DNA of 34,459 nt, from positions 1 through 34,459 of the forward strand of contig JBCDFA010000034.1 in assembly GCA_039178835.1 (NCBI GenBank), written 5' to 3'. Below the pieces are notes generated by a model that saw nothing but the letters and a program-made list of their open reading frames with translations, had not been told where the DNA came from and did not search any database. Made by a program: the position numbers and the translations under genes. The DNA is from AL-N1 sp039178835 (GTDB lineage Bacteria > Chloroflexota > Chloroflexia > Chloroflexales > Roseiflexaceae). Position 1 is the stretch's first letter, and each line of letters opens with the position of its first letter. This document shows, in pieces, positions 24,694-32,333 of the stretch.

Positions 24694-25029
24694 AGCGTTT
24701 TCTCCAGGATGTAGATGAAACAAAAGCATAATAAGGAATGTCTTGTTATAATAAAGAGTAAGACATATTTCTCGGTAGTTGCAATATGTATACGTATACT
24801 CTTTTGTATTTTGTTCATCATAGAACAGGTTCGAGTTTTCTGTCTGTACATATGTATTGCTGTAAGTATACTAATTAGTTATGAAGATACTGTGAAGAGA
24901 CCTTTGCACAAGATTGTGAAGAGATCATTCACCAGCTGCAACATCTTTGGTGCTTGAATCGTCTCAGAAGTAGCAAGAATACATAATCTCCAAAGATTGT
25001 GTGATAGATAAATGAAAGGATGCGACATT
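24694..25029. other. Divergent regulatory region between the two-component operon and the PspC gene
   Basis: This 336-base AT-rich gap has a perfect 12-base palindrome, GTATACGTATAC (24788-24799), and a cluster of direct repeats at 24880-24924. Both promoters should be here, but I could not fix the -35/-10 pairs. An 80-codon frame in this stretch is biased and lacks a ribosome site, so it is not called. Confidence 0.5.
24880..24924 (+). promoter_or_regulatory. Direct repeats resembling OmpR-type binding boxes
   Basis: TATGAAGATA (24880-24889), TGTGAAGAGA (24891-24900) and TGTGAAGAGA (24915-24924) lie on the same face: the first two are 11 bases apart and the last is 24 bases further. OmpR/PhoB dimers bind tandem repeats with about 11-base period. 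The cluster is about 105-150 bases upstream of the PspC gene. Confidence 0.5.
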
Positions 25030-25320
25030 ATGGATAAGAAACTTGTACGTTTGAGCGGTGATCGTATGGTTGCAGGTGTTTGTTCCGGTTTAGCTCAGTA
25101 TTTTAACATTGATCCAACGATTGTTCGATTACTTTTTGTGGTTGCTACACTCTTCAATGGTGCAGGCCTGCTTGCCTACATTATTATGTGGATCGTTTTG
25201 CCTGAGGGTGTTCGTTCATTACCGTCGGCACAACCAACACCACAACAGTTGACACACGACCAAGACCCAACTGGTGAGTGGCAGTTCGATCCCTACACTG
25301 GTGAGCGTATTAAGAAGTAA
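25030..25320 (+). CDS. PspC-domain membrane protein
   Basis: This 96-residue protein has a PspC domain: KLVRLSGDRMVAGVCSGLAQ, YFNIDPTIVRLLFVV and GAGLLAYIIMWIVLPE, including one or two membrane passes at about 32-58. A polar C-terminal tail follows (PTGEWQFDPYTGERIKK). PspC proteins sit in the cytoplasmic membrane and are linked to envelope stress signalling in other bacteria. The second in-frame ATG is chosen because AAAGGA lies 9 bases before it and the protein starts with the conserved MDKKLVR. It is divergent from an OmpR/HAMP two-component system and could be its target. A strong terminator follows. Confidence 0.88.
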   Translation: MDKKLVRLSGDRMVAGVCSGLAQYFNIDPTIVRLLFVVATLFNGAGLLAYIIMWIVLPEGVRSLPSAQPTPQQLTHDQDPTGEWQFDPYTGERIKK

Positions 25321-25349
25321 GTGTTTTTCTAACACAGCGCGTTTTAAGG

Positions 25350-25388
25350 CACAACTCTGTCATAGTGACGGGGTTGTGTTTTTGTTGT
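25350..25388 (+). terminator. Intrinsic terminator of the PspC gene
   Basis: CACAACTCTGTCA (25350-25362) pairs with TGACGGGGTTGTG (25366-25378) over 13 bp, counting two G-T pairs, with a TAG loop and a TTTTTGTTGT tail. It also shows that the next gene cannot sensibly start at the GTG inside it. Confidence 0.9.
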
Positions 25389-25433
25389 ACAGTGACAGAG
25401 CCAATATGTTGTTTGTTATGTGTGGAGGCTCTG

Positions 25434-26798
25434 ATGCAAGCTACGAGTGCTGATATCGTCATTTGTGGTGCTGGGATCGCCGGAATTTCGACGGCCTATT
25501 ATCTTGCTACTCGTTATGGTATCACCAATATCGTTTTGCTGGATGAGCGTCCCCCGCTCTCATTGACAAGCGATAAATCGACAGAGTGTTACCGCAACTG
25601 GTGGCCTGGCCCCGATGCCGCAATGGTCCAGTTGATGAATCGTAGTATTGATCTGCTTGAAGAACTGGTGGTTGAAAGCAATCGGCAGTTTTATCTTGAA
25701 CAACGTGGATACGTCTATGCAACCGCCAATCCTGATAGGATATCGTCATTGTGCAATGCTGCTGAACAGGCTGCCCAGTATGGTGCTGGCCCTGTTCGCC
25801 TTCATCAAGAGACTCCTTCTGACTTATCCTATGATCCAGCCGCCCAAAATGTGGTTGGCTCAGATGTGATTCTCGATACTAAACTTATTCGTACTCATTT
25901 TCCATATCTTTCAGATCAGACGATTGCACTTATCCATGCACGTAGATGCGGTTGGTTTAGTGCCCAGCAACTAGGTATGTATATGTTAGAACAAGTACGT
26001 GCTTTGGGTATACGTCTGATTAATGGATGTGTGATTGGTGTCGAGGTACACAACAATGCCATTGAGTCTGTATCAACGAATAATCCTGAGGCAACACGTA
26101 TTATGACCAATACGTTTGTGAATGCTGCTGGCCCATTATTACGAGAAGTGGGCCAAATGATGTCGGTTGATCTCCCGGTGTTCTGTGAGCGACATCTCAA
26201 AATGGCTTTTAACGACTATTTGGGTGTTGTGCCAAGAAAAGCTCCCATGTTGATCTGGGATGATCCACTGGCGTTGATGTGGGCGGAAGATGAGCGTCAA
26301 TTCTTGGCAGAGTCAGAGGAGTCGCAATGGTTGCTTGATCTGTTACCACCCGGTATTCACACAAGGCCCGAAGGTGGTCTTGAAAGTACCACGATACTGA
26401 TGCTGTGGGCATACGACACGAGACCTGTTCCTCCGGTATTTCCGATTTCGATAGAACCAGAATTTCTGGAGGTGGTGTTACGCGGTATGATCTCCATGAT
26501 CCCTGGGTTACAAGCATATGTTGATCGTACCCCAAAGCCATTTATTGATGGTGGTTACTATATCAAAACCTGTGAGAATCGCCCCCTTATTGGTGCGCTG
26601 CCTGTCGATGGAGCCTATGTCGTTGGTGCGCTGTCTGGCTTTGGGGTGATGGCCGCGTGTGGTGCTGGTGAGCTTGTAGCATCGCATATTGTTACTGCTC
26701 ATCTACCGGAATATGCTGCTGCTTTTCGTTTGTCTCGCTACGAAGATGCTGCGTATCAAGCCAAATTAGTACAATGGGAGTCTCTAGATCAACTATAG
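25434..26798 (+). CDS. FAD-dependent oxidoreductase, D-amino-acid oxidase (DAO) superfamily
   Basis: This 454-residue flavoenzyme has an N-terminal FAD-binding Rossmann motif: DIVICGAGIAGISTAYYLA (Gly12, Gly14, Gly17) and acidic LLDERP at the end of the second strand. The segment SDKSTECYRNWWPG (about 46-59) recurs in sarcosine/glycine-oxidase-like dehydrogenases. The C-terminal ENRPLIGALPVDGAYVVGAL and GFGVMAACGAGELVA form the flavin pocket typical of DAO enzymes. It should oxidise an amine or amino/imino acid; the substrate is not evident. The ATG has GGAGG 6 bases upstream. It is preceded by a terminator and followed by a long gap, so it is probably monocistronic. Confidence 0.9.
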   Translation: MQATSADIVICGAGIAGISTAYYLATRYGITNIVLLDERPPLSLTSDKSTECYRNWWPGPDAAMVQLMNRSIDLLEELVVESNRQFYLEQRGYVYATANPDRISSLCNAAEQAAQYGAGPVRLHQETPSDLSYDPAAQNVVGSDVILDTKLIRTHFPYLSDQTIALIHARRCGWFSAQQLGMYMLEQVRALGIRLINGCVIGVEVHNNAIESVSTNNPEATRIMTNTFVNAAGPLLREVGQMMSVDLPVFCERHLKMAFNDYLGVVPRKAPMLIWDDPLALMWAEDERQFLAESEESQWLLDLLPPGIHTRPEGGLESTTILMLWAYDTRPVPPVFPISIEPEFLEVVLRGMISMIPGLQAYVDRTPKPFIDGGYYIKTCENRPLIGALPVDGAYVVGALSGFGVMAACGAGELVASHIVTAHLPEYAAAFRLSRYEDAAYQAKLVQWESLDQL

Positions 26799-27234
26799 AT
26801 GATAGGGAGTTTCTTGATACACATCATCAGATCGTAAAAGTTGGTCATATTCTTGCAATATCAAGAGGTGTTAGATACGTATACTACAAACACAACCAGC
26901 GTATGTTTACAGAGTCTGAATATAGTACGAAGTTGCATCGGGTATTTTATGCTAGCCAAACTATACCAATCTATAGTATCTTTTTATATAAAACCATAAT
27001 CGCACATAACCACCCTACTAGCATCAACTCTTTTCTCAGGTAATTACAGAAAGAATACCGCTTATTCTTGACACAATTTATGTTATTATAACAAGACCTC
27101 TTGAATGCACATATAACAAATCAATCGCTGACAGAAAGGGGGATGATTAACATCGTCATCACGTGAAACGCACGTTTGTTTGTGTGTGTTCATTATACAT
27201 TTAGTAAAGACGAAATCAACCAAAGGAGGTTTTT
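26799..27234. other. Intergenic region upstream of the ABC sugar operon
   Basis: This 436-base AT-rich gap contains TTGACA (27068-27073) followed by a palindromic AT stretch, GTTATTATAAC (27082-27092), which sits too close for a normal -10, and a 12-base inverted repeat at 27166-27177. A reading frame (26774-27043) overlapping the previous gene has no ribosome site and is not called. Confidence 0.4.
27166..27177. promoter_or_regulatory. Candidate operator of the ABC operon
   Basis: AAACGCACGTTT is a perfect inverted repeat of AAACG/CGTTT with 2 bases between, 57 bases before the start codon of the sugar-binding protein gene. Short CG-centred repeats like this are common for LacI-type repressors, which often control sugar ABC operons. 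Confidence 0.4.
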
Positions 27235-28725
27235 GTGATTTCTCTACCTAGAAGATTCTTGTTACTTAGCTTTGTAGCTATATTTATGCTGGTATTTGCT
27301 GCCGCATGTGGCGGTGGTACAGCCGAACAACCTGCTGAAGAAGCTCCCGCCGAAGAAGAAGCTCCCGCCGAAGAAGAAGCTCCCGCTGAAGAGCCAGCTG
27401 AAGAAGAAGCTCCCGCTGAAGAGCCAGCTGAAGAAGAAGCTCCCGCTGAGGAGGGTGCAACTGAAGAAGAAGATCCTGCCGCCACGGGAGATTCTGGTCT
27501 CGAGAGCGCTCCAACTGTGCCAAATGCTGAAGAAGCCAGTCAATATGCTGGTGCCTCTATTATCTATTATGGCGGTACAACTGGCCTTGAGGCTGAGATC
27601 GACGATGTGTTAGTAGCTCAGTTTACTGAAGATACTGGCATTGAAGTAGAAATTGTACGACGCCCACAAAGCCCAACTGATACGATTAATCAGTACCAGC
27701 AGTTGCTTGCCAATCAATCACCTGATATTGATGTGCTCATGGTCGATGTGATTTGGCCAGGTCTTCTGGCTGACAATCTCTTAGATTTGGGTCCTGCGTT
27801 GGGTGATGTTGCAGAAAACCACATTTCAAGCATTGTTGAGAACTCAACCATTGATGGGCGACTAGTCGGTATGCCTTGGTTTACCGATTGGGGCATGTTG
27901 TACTACCGTACTGACTTGCTCGAAAAGTATGGGTATGACGGACCACCCGAAACATGGGACGAACTTGAGGAAATGTCTCAGGCGGTACAAGAGGGCGAGC
28001 GCGGAGAAGGAAATGATGATTTCTTTGGTTTTGTCTGGCAAGGCAATGCCAACGAGTCTCTTACCTGTAACGCCTTAGAGTGGGTTTACTCACATGGCGG
28101 TGGTCGGTTTATCGATGAGGGTGGTGCATTTACCTTTGACAGCGAAGCTACCGTCGAAGCCCTTACCCGCGCTCAAGGTTGGGTTGGCACCATTTCGCCT
28201 GACGGTGTGACCACCTATGGTGAAGAAGAAGCCCGTCCAGTCTTTGAAGATGGTAATGCCCTCTTTATGCGGAACTGGCCCTATGCCTATGCTACTGGCC
28301 TCCAGTCAGATATCGCCGATAACTTTGCTGTTGCACCGTTGCCAAGTGTTGATGGTCAGTCAAAAGCTGGGACACTTGGTGGCTGGGGCTTGGGTATCTC
28401 ACAGTACTCCGAAAATCCAGAAGCAGCCATTGAATTTGTTCGCTATGTAACTAGCCCAGAGGTTCTCAAGTGGCGTGCTCTGGTTGGTACATATGCGCCA
28501 ACCAATGAAGAAGTATTGGCGGACCCAGAAGTTCTTGAAGCACTTCCATACCTTGAGGTGCTTGATCAGATTGAAGTAGTTGCACGACCATCTGGCGAAA
28601 CTGGTGCGAATTACAATGAGGTTTCGACAACAATCTTCCAGAATGTGAACCAAATTCTGCGCGGTCAGGACGCGGCACAGCTAGCACCACGTGTTAATGA
28701 ACAACTTCAACAAGCTGTCCAGTAG
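27235..28725 (+). CDS. ABC transporter sugar-binding lipoprotein (family 1, maltose/trehalose type)
   Basis: This 496-residue extracytoplasmic binding protein is anchored by a lipobox (VFAAAC, Cys25). A very acidic repetitive linker rich in PAEE units (about 33-73) leads to a periplasmic-binding fold of the MalE/trehalose-maltose type: VEIVRRPQSPTDTINQYQQL, DVLMVDVIWPGLLADN, RLVGMPWFTDWGMLYYRTDL, and FGFVWQGNANESLTCNALEW, the last typical of trehalose/maltose and related alpha-glucoside binders. GTG start with a perfect AAAGGAGG 5 bases upstream. It is first gene of an operon with two permeases. The sugar is a guess. Confidence 0.93.
   Translation: MISLPRRFLLLSFVAIFMLVFAAACGGGTAEQPAEEAPAEEEAPAEEEAPAEEPAEEEAPAEEPAEEEAPAEEGATEEEDPAATGDSGLESAPTVPNAEEASQYAGASIIYYGGTTGLEAEIDDVLVAQFTEDTGIEVEIVRRPQSPTDTINQYQQLLANQSPDIDVLMVDVIWPGLLADNLLDLGPALGDVAENHISSIVENSTIDGRLVGMPWFTDWGMLYYRTDLLEKYGYDGPPETWDELEEMSQAVQEGERGEGNDDFFGFVWQGNANESLTCNALEWVYSHGGGRFIDEGGAFTFDSEATVEALTRAQGWVGTISPDGVTTYGEEEARPVFEDGNALFMRNWPYAYATGLQSDIADNFAVAPLPSVDGQSKAGTLGGWGLGISQYSENPEAAIEFVRYVTSPEVLKWRALVGTYAPTNEEVLADPEVLEALPYLEVLDQIEVVARPSGETGANYNEVSTTIFQNVNQILRGQDAAQLAPRVNEQLQQAVQ
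27331..27470 (+). repeat. In-frame repeat encoding a PAEE-rich acidic linker
   Basis: Repeated 15-base (GAAGAAGCTCCCGCC) and 30-base units (with GAAGAGCCAGCTGAAG) encode APAEEE and EEPAE blocks. Unit boundaries are almost identical at DNA level, implying recent duplication. The antisense strand reads as low-complexity Ser/Gly and is an artefact. Confidence 0.9.
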
Positions 28726-28809
28726 TGCTATCGCTCAATGATTATCACTCTCACATCAATGTGTTATGGAAGACATATATGTGAGATCGAACGGTTATTA
28801 GTATGATAG

Positions 28810-28835
28810 CAGAGTCGGTATCCTCACCGACTCTG
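28810..28835 (+). terminator. Hairpin between the binding protein and first permease genes
   Basis: CAGAGTCGGT and ACCGACTCTG form a perfect 10-bp stem with a 6-base loop, 20 bases before the permease start. No long T-run follows. In binding-protein operons such hairpins commonly protect the upstream mRNA or attenuate read-through, so the receptor outnumbers the permeases. Confidence 0.65.
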
Positions 28836-28854
28836 TTCCTACAAGGGAGTAGTT

Positions 28855-29790
28855 ATGAGCGACCAAGCCATCACAAAAACAACACAGACCTCTCGTCGAA
28901 AAGGCCGAAGCGATTTGCAGAAAAGTCGCAGTCGCCTTGCCTGGATTTTTCTTTCTCCTACTTTGCTCGTTGTTGCATTTGTAGCTTTGTACCCACTGGT
29001 GCAGACTATCTACTTCAGTTTTACTGATAGACAGCAGCTAGCTTCAGGTCCACCAAACTTTGTGGGCTTTCAGAACTACACCAATGTACTTACGGGCATT
29101 GGATTTCCAGCAGCAGTTCAGGTCACAATACTGTTTACCATTATGACCGTTGTTTTTGAATTTATTCTTGGAATGATCATTGCGCTGGTCATTAATTCGA
29201 ATTTTAAAGGTCGTGGACCCATGCGGGCTGCCATGTTGATTCCTTGGGCCATTCCTACCGTAATTGCTGCTCAAATGTGGAATTGGATGTACAACGATAT
29301 TTATGGGGTTATTAATGACCTTCTCGTCAATCAGTTTGGGATACTCAGTGATAAAATTGCCTTTACAGCTGGTGGATTCTGGTTGTCGATGGCAGCAGTT
29401 TCAGCTGTCGATATTTGGAAAACAACTCCTTTTGTAGCGTTACTGTTATTAGCAGGATTACAAACGATTTCTACTGATGTGTATGAGGCTGCCGATGTTG
29501 ATGGTGCTAATCCAATTCAACAGTTCTTTGCGATTACACTGCCCCTTTTACGCCCTGCTATTGTGGTAGCACTTATTTTCCGTACCCTTGACGCTTTGCG
29601 CGTTTTTGATGTTTTCTTCGCCCTGTTTGGACAACGCCTTGATACACAAACGATGGCCGTTTTGGCGCAACAAGAGTTAGTGACATTTGGTGACATTGGT
29701 GAAGGCGCGGCAATTTGTGTGCTGATTTTTATTATCATTGCTATTTTTGTGGGTATTTATGTAACTGTATTCAAGGTTGAGGAGGCATAA
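28855..29790 (+). CDS. ABC sugar transporter permease (MalF/UgpA-like)
   Basis: This 311-residue permease has six predicted helices and a hydrophilic N-terminus (about 1-35). The cytoplasmic coupling loop carries the EAA motif, YEAADVDGANPIQQFFAITL (EAA at about 211), which contacts the ATPase. Upstream signatures are LSPTLLVVAFVALYPLVQT and RAAMLIPWAIPTVIAAQMW, typical of the MalF type. The ribosome site is AAGGGAG. It overlaps nothing, and its stop is one base before the next start. No ATPase gene is in the operon, so a shared MsmX/UgpC-type ATPase encoded elsewhere is likely. Confidence 0.95.
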   Translation: MSDQAITKTTQTSRRKGRSDLQKSRSRLAWIFLSPTLLVVAFVALYPLVQTIYFSFTDRQQLASGPPNFVGFQNYTNVLTGIGFPAAVQVTILFTIMTVVFEFILGMIIALVINSNFKGRGPMRAAMLIPWAIPTVIAAQMWNWMYNDIYGVINDLLVNQFGILSDKIAFTAGGFWLSMAAVSAVDIWKTTPFVALLLLAGLQTISTDVYEAADVDGANPIQQFFAITLPLLRPAIVVALIFRTLDALRVFDVFFALFGQRLDTQTMAVLAQQELVTFGDIGEGAAICVLIFIIIAIFVGIYVTVFKVEEA

Positions 29791-29791
29791 C

Positions 29792-30646
29792 GTGAATAAC
29801 AAACAACTTCGCTTTTGGTTTGGTCGCGTTCTTTTCTACCTCCTCGTCGTGGTTATCCTTGTCTATACTATTTTTCCTTTTTACTGGGCTTTTGTTTCAT
29901 CACTGAAAGACAATGATTCTATTACGTCAGCAGATGTGACTTATTGGCCTGAAAATCCATCTCTTGCTAATTATGAGTTTGTTCTAGAAGAACCAAGCTT
30001 TCTGCTTGCCTTACGCAATAGTATTGTTGTTGCCGCATCTGTAACACTTTTATCGCTTGTTATTGGAGCGCTTGGAGCCTATGCCTTGGGGCGTTTCCGT
30101 TTTCAGGGCCGTCGGCCTGTATTGTATACGGTTCTCGCAATGACAATGTTCCCGCAGATAGCGGTGTTGGGTGGTTTATTCCAGATTATTTTCAATCTTG
30201 GTTTTTTCAATACGCTTTGGGCGCTTATCTTCACTTATCTCATTTTTACACTACCTTTTACAGTATGGGTGCTAACCAGCTTCTTTCAAGGCATGCCGCG
30301 TGATCTTGAGGAGGCTGCCTATGTCGATGGTGCATCGCCATTTCAAACCTTCTATCGTGTTTTGCTCCCATTGTCGATGCCAGGGATGGTAACCACGGGT
30401 CTGTTGGCTTTTATTGCCGCATGGAATGAATTTCTGTTTGCTATAACGTTTACTCAGAGTCCTGAGATGCGTACGATTACGTTTGCCATCAACAACTTCG
30501 CTACGCAGTCTATTGGTGGTTTTGAAATACCCTGGGGCCCCATTATGGCCGCATCTGTGGTGGTAACCATTCCACTCATTGTGCTGGCGCTGATCTTCCA
30601 GCGGCGTATCCTGGCTGGACTGACTGCCGGTGCTGTTAAAGGATAA
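29792..30646 (+). CDS. ABC sugar transporter permease (MalG/UgpE-like)
   Basis: This 284-residue permease has six helices with the MalG-type N-terminus (LLVVVILVYTIFPFYWAFVS) and EAA loop EEAAYVDGASPFQTFYRVLL (EAA at about 174). Its Tyr-Ala-Leu-Gly-Arg segment (GAYALGRFRFQGR) is characteristic. I start at GTG, with GAGGAGG 6 bases upstream; the TTG five codons earlier lies inside the previous gene and would overlap that ribosome site. It pairs with the preceding permease to form the membrane channel. A clear intrinsic terminator follows, closing the operon. Confidence 0.95.
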   Translation: MNNKQLRFWFGRVLFYLLVVVILVYTIFPFYWAFVSSLKDNDSITSADVTYWPENPSLANYEFVLEEPSFLLALRNSIVVAASVTLLSLVIGALGAYALGRFRFQGRRPVLYTVLAMTMFPQIAVLGGLFQIIFNLGFFNTLWALIFTYLIFTLPFTVWVLTSFFQGMPRDLEEAAYVDGASPFQTFYRVLLPLSMPGMVTTGLLAFIAAWNEFLFAITFTQSPEMRTITFAINNFATQSIGGFEIPWGPIMAASVVVTIPLIVLALIFQRRILAGLTAGAVKG

Positions 30647-30659
30647 TGGTAAGTACATA

Positions 30660-30719
30660 CGAATTTCTCGCGTGAGCACCCTTGATGGTGCTCTTTTCCT
30701 TTCTGTACGAAGAAATTCG
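30660..30719 (+). terminator. Intrinsic terminator closing the ABC operon
   Basis: GAGCACC (30674-30680) and GGTGCTC (30687-30693) form a 7-bp stem with a 6-base loop and TTTTCCTTTC tail. Flanking it, CGAATTTCT (30660-30668) and AGAAATTCG (30711-30719) form an outer 9-bp inverted repeat. Confidence 0.85.
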
Positions 30720-30808
30720 ATACCATATTGGTACATGCTATAATAAAAATTATATTTCTACAGCATCTTGTCTGACATGACAGACAACCGATCATAAAGA
30801 GGTTTGTT

Positions 30809-31579
30809 ATGCCTATCGTTTTACGCTCACGCAAGCAAATTGATAAACTGCGTGCCGCTGGTCAACTAGTTGCAGCAACATATGCAGAGATTCGTCCGCA
30901 CATCCAGCCAGGTGTAACAACACTGGAATTGGATCGGATGGCTGAGGAGTTTATCCGCAAACATGATGGTATTCCCGCCTACAAAGGGTATAAGCCCCGT
31001 TTTGCGTCCTCCCCATTTCCCGGAACCGTCTGTATCGCTGTGGATGATGTCATCTGCCATGGTTTTCCAACCAAGACTCGTCTTGAGGAAGGGCAGATTG
31101 TTGGTATTGATATCGGTCTCTTCCTGGATAGTTGGTGTGGCGATGCCTGTGTCACATTTCCAGTGGGCAAGGTCTCAGATGAGGCTCAGCGTTTGTTGAC
31201 CATTGCCGAAGAAAGTATGTGGCGTGGTATCCGTGCTGCGAAAGTTGCTGGACATATGGGCGATATTGGCGCTGCGATCCAGGGCTATGCGGAGTCTGAA
31301 GGGTGCTCTGTCGTGCGCGAGTATGGTGGTCATGGCGTTGGGCAGAAAGTCCACGATGAGCCATCCTCGGTGCCACACCACGGGAAACCAGGGACAGGTA
31401 TCAACCTGCGCTCGGGTCTTGTGATTACCATAGAACCAATGATTAATCTGGGCCACCACGGAACCAAGATTGATGCCGATGGATGGACGGTACGCACCGT
31501 CGACGGATCGCTCTCCGCACAGTTCGAGCACACTATTGCGATTACAGAGAACGGCCCTGAGATTCTGACCGCTGCCTGA
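30809..31579 (+). CDS. map: Methionine aminopeptidase, type I
   Basis: This 256-residue cytosolic metalloenzyme removes the initiator Met from new proteins. All five metal ligands are visible: Asp101 (VGIDIG), Asp112 (CGDAC), His175 (GGHGVG), Glu209 (TIEPM) and Glu240 (QFEHT). His84 in VICHGFP is the usual catalytic His. Length and order match type Ia enzymes without an N-terminal extension. In many bacteria map sits in the ribosomal-protein/secY operon; here it is alone, between the ABC operon and a hypothetical gene. This may be a second copy. ATG start with AGAGG upstream; a terminator follows. Confidence 0.95.
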   Translation: MPIVLRSRKQIDKLRAAGQLVAATYAEIRPHIQPGVTTLELDRMAEEFIRKHDGIPAYKGYKPRFASSPFPGTVCIAVDDVICHGFPTKTRLEEGQIVGIDIGLFLDSWCGDACVTFPVGKVSDEAQRLLTIAEESMWRGIRAAKVAGHMGDIGAAIQGYAESEGCSVVREYGGHGVGQKVHDEPSSVPHHGKPGTGINLRSGLVITIEPMINLGHHGTKIDADGWTVRTVDGSLSAQFEHTIAITENGPEILTAA

Positions 31580-31612
31580 TGACTCAGTCTCCATCGTTTT
31601 TATGTGAAGGAC

Positions 31613-31660
31613 AATACGCAGACTCTGGTAACTTTGCCAGACGATCTGCGTATTTCTTTG
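31613..31660 (+). terminator. Intrinsic terminator of map
   Basis: AATACGCAGA and TCTGCGTATT (31613-31622, 31645-31654) form a 10-bp outer stem with an inner TCTGG/CCAGA stem, followed by TCTTTG. It lies 33 bases after the map stop. Confidence 0.8.
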
Positions 31661-31708
31661 TGTACCGTTTAAAGCATCCATAGATGGAAACTTATGGAGA
31701 TTGTTTGC

Positions 31709-32215
31709 ATGGAAAACATAACAACCAAACGATGGTTGTGGTGGACAGTTGCTATTTTGGGGACAAGTTTCTTCGCGTGTGTACTGCTAGCAGGAGTAGT
31801 CGCGTGGCAATTGAGTCAGATAAACTTTTGGGATGATGGCTTCTTGAGTGGGCCTACCGAAGATGTCACGATTGAACAGATCGAAGATGTCGCCCGTATT
31901 ACACTTCCGTCCAGTGCCATTCAGGCTCATGCAGAATTGCAGGGCTTCCAGGACCGTCTTATTCATGTCCGTTTTACTATGGACGCAGCAGACCTTCCGC
32001 AATTCCTTGCCGACAGCCGTTGCTCGGTGCTGACACCTGCCGTAGATATGCCATTTCAGGAAGGCATTACACCGGACACTGATTGGTGGATACCCGAAAC
32101 GGCTCAGACATTTGAAACCTGCAACGATTTTGCTGGTGGAATTGGGCAAACTATCCTGGTGGATACGACTGACTCACAAAGCTACGTGGTGTATGTGGTA
32201 ACGATGGAAACGTAG
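31709..32215 (+). CDS. Single-pass membrane-anchored hypothetical protein
   Basis: This 168-residue protein has a short cytoplasmic start (MENITTKR), one N-terminal membrane helix (WLWWTVAILGTSFFACVLLAGVVAW) and an outside domain with two Cys that could pair (SRCSVLTP, ETCNDFAG). I do not recognise a family. Domain pattern: TLPSSAIQAHAELQGF and DRLIHVRFTMDAADLPQFL suggest a small alpha/beta fold, and it closes with SYVVYVVTMET. The second ATG is chosen because GGAG precedes it by 9 bases; the first ATG lacks a ribosome site. It lies between map and ileS on the same strand, after a terminator; no functional link is visible. Confidence 0.7.
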   Translation: MENITTKRWLWWTVAILGTSFFACVLLAGVVAWQLSQINFWDDGFLSGPTEDVTIEQIEDVARITLPSSAIQAHAELQGFQDRLIHVRFTMDAADLPQFLADSRCSVLTPAVDMPFQEGITPDTDWWIPETAQTFETCNDFAGGIGQTILVDTTDSQSYVVYVVTMET

Positions 32216-32333
32216 CAACAGGTAGTCTGACAGGTTATTCTTTCACGATTGTGATGGCTGCTGTTTCGCAATTCTGGGAAAAATCGAGTAGAATAATAAA
32301 CGATACGTTGATACAATCGTCTAGGAGCGTTGT

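Noticed and set aside
24715..24957. 80-codon hydrophobic frame in the two-component/PspC gap
   Set aside because: The hydrophobicity comes from AT-rich DNA; there is no ribosome site and it would cover the regulator boxes.
25365..25433. N-terminal extension of the FAD oxidoreductase from a GTG at 25365
   Set aside because: That start lies in the PspC terminator, the residues are Cys-rich and non-conserved, and a GGAGG site marks the ATG at 25434.
26774..27043. 89-codon frame overlapping the end of the FAD oxidoreductase gene
   Set aside because: No ribosome site, low-complexity composition, and it lies in the AT-rich leader of the ABC operon.
27216..27485. Antisense Ser/Gly/Ala-rich frame over the sugar-binding protein start
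   Set aside because: It is the complement of the PAEE repeat; low complexity only.
32216..32333. T-box riboswitch before ileS
   Set aside because: Only 118 bases separate the previous stop and ileS, and I see no T-box core or terminator/antiterminator pair.
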